A stretch of DNA of 7,565 bases. Source: Gammaproteobacteria bacterium UBA4475. Its GTDB lineage: Bacteria; Pseudomonadota; Gammaproteobacteria; Pseudomonadales; Azotimanducaceae. The stretch lies in the NCBI GenBank assembly GCA_002389265.1, contig DGOD01000321.1, forward strand, positions 4,451 to 12,015. Direction: 5' to 3'. Below the pieces are notes generated by a model. It made no database searches, was not told the origin of the DNA, and was given only the letters and a program-made list of their open reading frames with translations. Made by a program: the position numbers and the translations under genes. Positions within the stretch are counted from its first letter, which is position 1. Every line of letters starts with the position of its first letter. Positions 4,960 through 7,565 of this stretch are shown one piece after another.

Positions 4960-6432
4960 CTAGTTGAGGCCCTGGTCTTGGTCCTGCTGGCTCTGTTGGT
5001 CTGGGGTGTCGAGGGATGCTGGGGCGGCGTTCAGGCCTAGTTCGGTGATCTTGCGAGTCAGAGTGTTTCGGCCCCAGCCGAGCAACTGTGCTGCATCTCG
5101 TTTACGTCCGCCAGTTTGTTTCAAGGCCGCCTCAATGACGATTCTCTCAAACGCGGGTATGGCGCCGTCCAGCAGGCGACTGCCATCGACATTCGGTTGA
5201 GACAGTTTGCGGCTTGCCCAGTGGCTGAGTGCGCGCTCCCAGTTTTCGCCAGGCGCGGGCTGCTCACCTGCCTCGCGCAATTCTGGCGGTAGGTCGTCAA
5301 TGGCAACCTCGCGGCCGGTTGCCATCACGGTCACCCAGCGACAAAAGTTTTCCAGTTGGCGAACATTGCCGGGCCATGGCAGGTCGGTCAAGTATTGGCT
5401 GGTTTCGGGTTTGAGTATCTTTGCGTCCTCGTTAAGTTCTCGGGCGGCTTCTTGCAAGAAGTAGCTTGAGAGTAGAGGAATATCACCTTTGCGCTCCTGA
5501 AGTGTCGGGATGTGAATGCGAATCACATTTAAGCGATGGAACAGATCTTCGCGGAAGCGGTTCTGTTCCACCAAATTTTCGAGATTCTGATGGGTTGCGG
5601 CAATAATACGAACGTCGGCTTTCAGCGGTATATGGCCGCCAACTCGGTAGTATTCGCCGTCGGACAGAACGCGCAACAAGCGTGTCTGGGTTTCGGCGGG
5701 CATATCGCCAATTTCATCAAGAAACAATGTGCCCTGGTCCGCTTGCTCGAAGCGCCCTTTACGTAATTGACTGGCGCCAGTAAAGGCGCCACGTTCGTGT
5801 CCGAACAGCTCGGACTCGATTAGGTCGTGAGGGATGGCGGCCATATTTAACGCAATAAAGGTTTTGTTGGCGCGGGGACTATGCTTGTGGAGGGCGAGAG
5901 CGACAAGTTCCTTGCCAGTACCTGACTGACCGTTGATCAGCACAGTGACGCTGGATTTTGAGAGTCGGCCGATCGCTCGAAAAACTTCTTGCATGGCGGG
6001 CGCTTTACCGATGATCTCAGAGCTGATGATGGCTTCAGGTTTTTCGTTGGGTTGCTTCTCCTGAGCTTGGCGAATAGCCCGCTGGACGATGGCCACCGCC
6101 TCATCAACCTCAAAGGGTTTGGGCAGGTATTCGAAGGCACCGCCCTGAATCGATGCGACGGCGCTATCCAGGTCTGAGTGCGCGGTCATGATGATCACCG
6201 GCAGGTCTGGCCAGATCTCCTTGATTCGCTTTAACAAATCCAGCCCATCGATACCCGGCATTCGAATATCGCTGATGATAGCATCCGGCTGTTCAGCTTC
6301 GAGTCTGTTCAGCAATGACTGACCGTCTTCGAAGCAGGTCACGTTCAGTTCGGCCTGGGTCAGTGCCTTGTCGAGCACCCAACGAATCGACCGTTCATCA
6401 TCAACCACCCAGACTGTGTTGGTTACCATCAT
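4960..6432 (-). CDS. ntrC: Nitrogen regulation response regulator NtrC (NR-I)
   Basis: NtrC is the sigma-54-dependent enhancer-binding activator of nitrogen-limitation genes such as glnA, phosphorylated by NtrB. The 490-residue protein has a receiver domain (about 5-122) with acidic pocket D11/D12, phospho-acceptor D55 (ISDIRMPG), T83 and K105 (LPKPF). The AAA+ sigma-54 interaction domain (about 139-365) has Walker A GQSGTGKE (168-175), the sigma-54-contacting GAFTGA (215-220), Walker B LFLDEIGD (236-243) and the arginine-finger region FREDLFHRLN (293-302). A Fis-type helix-turn-helix follows (about 442-467, GRKRDAAQLLGWGRNTLTRK). All key residues are present. The tail after the HTH (about 474-490) is rich in Gln and Asp, and I assign it no function. 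The first ATG at 6432 overlaps the ntrB stop in TAATG, with GGAA upstream; a second ATG follows directly, so the first residue could be either. The stop-start overlap suggests coupling to ntrB. Confidence 0.97.
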   Translation of the reverse strand: MMVTNTVWVVDDERSIRWVLDKALTQAELNVTCFEDGQSLLNRLEAEQPDAIISDIRMPGIDGLDLLKRIKEIWPDLPVIIMTAHSDLDSAVASIQGGAFEYLPKPFEVDEAVAIVQRAIRQAQEKQPNEKPEAIISSEIIGKAPAMQEVFRAIGRLSKSSVTVLINGQSGTGKELVALALHKHSPRANKTFIALNMAAIPHDLIESELFGHERGAFTGASQLRKGRFEQADQGTLFLDEIGDMPAETQTRLLRVLSDGEYYRVGGHIPLKADVRIIAATHQNLENLVEQNRFREDLFHRLNVIRIHIPTLQERKGDIPLLSSYFLQEAARELNEDAKILKPETSQYLTDLPWPGNVRQLENFCRWVTVMATGREVAIDDLPPELREAGEQPAPGENWERALSHWASRKLSQPNVDGSRLLDGAIPAFERIVIEAALKQTGGRKRDAAQLLGWGRNTLTRKITELGLNAAPASLDTPDQQSQQDQDQGLN

Positions 6433-7478
6433 TAACGTTGTTCCATCGGTAGGATTATTGAGAATTGGGTTCTGCCTGGCGCGCTTTCAAATTCAATCAA
6501 GCCCTGATGCTTTTGCACGATTGACTGGGCAAAAGAGAGACCTAGCCCGGTACCCTCTGGTCGACCACTGATCATGGGGAAAAACAATTGATCCTTCAGG
6601 GTTGGGGGTATGCCGGGCCCGTTGTCGATGATATCAACTCGAGTCACGATTCGGTGTAATCGGGTGCCGATAGTGAATTGGCGTTCGGTGCGGGTTTTAA
6701 AGCGTAATGCGGGTTGTTTAATCTCGGTAAGGCTCTGCATTGCATTGCGCGCGATATTTAAAAATACCTGAATCATGAGTTCTGGGTCGATTTCGATCTC
6801 GGGAATACTGGGGTCGTAATCGCGGACGATTTTAAATGACGAGGTGGATTCCAGCTCGATCAGGATCCTGACCCGCTCAAGCAATTCGTGGATGTTTTTC
6901 ATGACCGGTTTGGGCGCAGTTTTAGGGCCGAGGAGGCGGTCGACTAAGGTCGTCAAACGATCAGTTTCGGTGACAATAATGTCGGTGTATTCCGTATAGA
7001 GTGGGTCATTCAGCTCCCGGGCAAGGAGCTGAGCCGAACCTTTGATGCCGCCGAGAGGATTTTTGATTTCGTGGGCTAGGCCTCGGATCATTTGCCGGGT
7101 GGCTTCCTGGTGGCCACGCAACGACTCGTCTCGATCGATCCGCAGGTAGCGATCCAGGGCGTAGAGTTCGATGACGAGGCTGGGCCATTCATCATCACTG
7201 GTGGGTGTTATCGTGTAATCTACCGTCAGGCTTTGGCCGTCAAACAGAAGAAGTTCAGCACGGTGGCGGGTGTAAGGTTGGCCACTCTGCATCGCATCGT
7301 AGGCGACGGACTCCAGTTCCGCTGAATTTTGCAATATTTCGCGAATGGATTGCCCTAGAGCGCGAGCCGACGAAACGCCCATCAGGCTTTCAGCGGCGGA
7401 GTTGATATAAGTGAGCTGCAGTTGATGATCAACAGTGAGGATGCCGATATTTAAACTATTGAGTAGGTGACTTATCAT
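6432..7478 (-). CDS. ntrB: Nitrogen regulation sensor kinase/phosphatase NtrB (NR-II)
   Basis: NtrB is a cytosolic histidine kinase and phosphatase that sets NtrC phosphorylation in response to PII protein. From the ATG at 7478 it has 348 residues (349 in E. coli). It has an N-terminal PAS domain (about 1-115, opening ISHLLNSLNIGILTVD), a DHp helix with the phospho-acceptor H136 in GLAHEIKNPLGG, and an HATPase domain with the N box (LNIARNAMQ, N241 and N245), G1 box DNGPGIP (285-291) and G2 box GTGLGLS (309-315). There is no transmembrane segment, as expected. The frame is open to a GTG at 7535, which would add 19 residues (MVRLLLIISTGIN...) outside the family pattern. Neither start has a strong Shine-Dalgarno, so the choice rests on length and alignment. 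It overlaps ntrC by one base. Any promoter, or linkage to glnA as in relatives, lies past the right edge; I see no convincing promoter in 7479-7565. Confidence 0.95.
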   Translation of the reverse strand: MISHLLNSLNIGILTVDHQLQLTYINSAAESLMGVSSARALGQSIREILQNSAELESVAYDAMQSGQPYTRHRAELLLFDGQSLTVDYTITPTSDDEWPSLVIELYALDRYLRIDRDESLRGHQEATRQMIRGLAHEIKNPLGGIKGSAQLLARELNDPLYTEYTDIIVTETDRLTTLVDRLLGPKTAPKPVMKNIHELLERVRILIELESTSSFKIVRDYDPSIPEIEIDPELMIQVFLNIARNAMQSLTEIKQPALRFKTRTERQFTIGTRLHRIVTRVDIIDNGPGIPPTLKDQLFFPMISGRPEGTGLGLSFAQSIVQKHQGLIEFESAPGRTQFSIILPMEQR

Positions 7479-7565
7479 GTTTATTCGTGCTCGGCTGTTT
7501 ATTCCTGTCGATATAATTAGCAATAAACGCACCACTTGTTCTGAGTCGAATACAGTGGCTTGCCA

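Noticed and set aside
7548..7565. TGGCA on the minus strand at the right edge as a possible sigma-54 -24 element upstream of ntrB
   Set aside because: The position 10 nt after GG reads TA rather than GC, so the -12 element is missing.
1..7565. Search for tRNA or rRNA genes, CRISPR arrays, insertion sequences, phage or defence genes
   Set aside because: None seen; apart from the 14-bp repeat there are no regularly spaced repeats, transposase motifs or cloverleaf-like segments, and nearly all the window is occupied by housekeeping genes.

Overview
The window is a compact chromosomal housekeeping block from a gammaproteobacterium. The proteins (IPP-type GpmI, degenerate LytM-factor EnvC, SecB, NtrB/NtrC) and their order match, from memory, the ntrB-ntrC-trmL-secB-grx-rhodanese-gpmI-envC block of Pseudomonas aeruginosa (about PA5124 to PA5133). 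Base composition is moderate. I favour a Pseudomonadales or Cellvibrionales-like marine or aquatic lineage, but sequence reading alone does not fix the genus.

Layout, left to right. Positions 1-167 hold no gene I can support. They carry a 14-bp tandem repeat at the very edge and a near-palindrome at 89-109. On the minus strand, gpmI (1385-2950) is followed after 41 nt by envC (168-1343). A 135-nt divergent intergenic region (2951-3085) separates these from a plus-strand operon: a membrane-anchored rhodanese (3086-3505), a class I glutaredoxin (start set at GTG 3548) and secB (overlapping the glutaredoxin by ATGA). secB converges on the minus-strand trmL (4327-4791), whose start I place at a TTG behind a strong Shine-Dalgarno. 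Upstream of trmL on the same strand are ntrC (4960-6432) and ntrB (6432-7478), which overlap by one base. The upstream region of ntrB is cut by the window edge.

The genes fall into four jobs: glycolysis (GpmI), septal cell-wall splitting (EnvC), sulfur/redox chemistry and protein export (rhodanese, glutaredoxin, SecB), and nitrogen-limitation signalling through sigma-54 (NtrB/NtrC). TrmL modifies the wobble base of leucine tRNAs. Every coding sequence looks intact, with its expected catalytic or structural motifs.

I found no undescribed system. What deserves a second look is modest: three start-codon corrections (glutaredoxin, TrmL, NtrB), the repeat-bearing left edge where ctpA would be expected, an antisense-oriented terminator-like hairpin in the trmL leader, and a few protein oddities (uncharged EnvC signal n-region, Gln/Asp-rich NtrC tail, CPFC glutaredoxin site).
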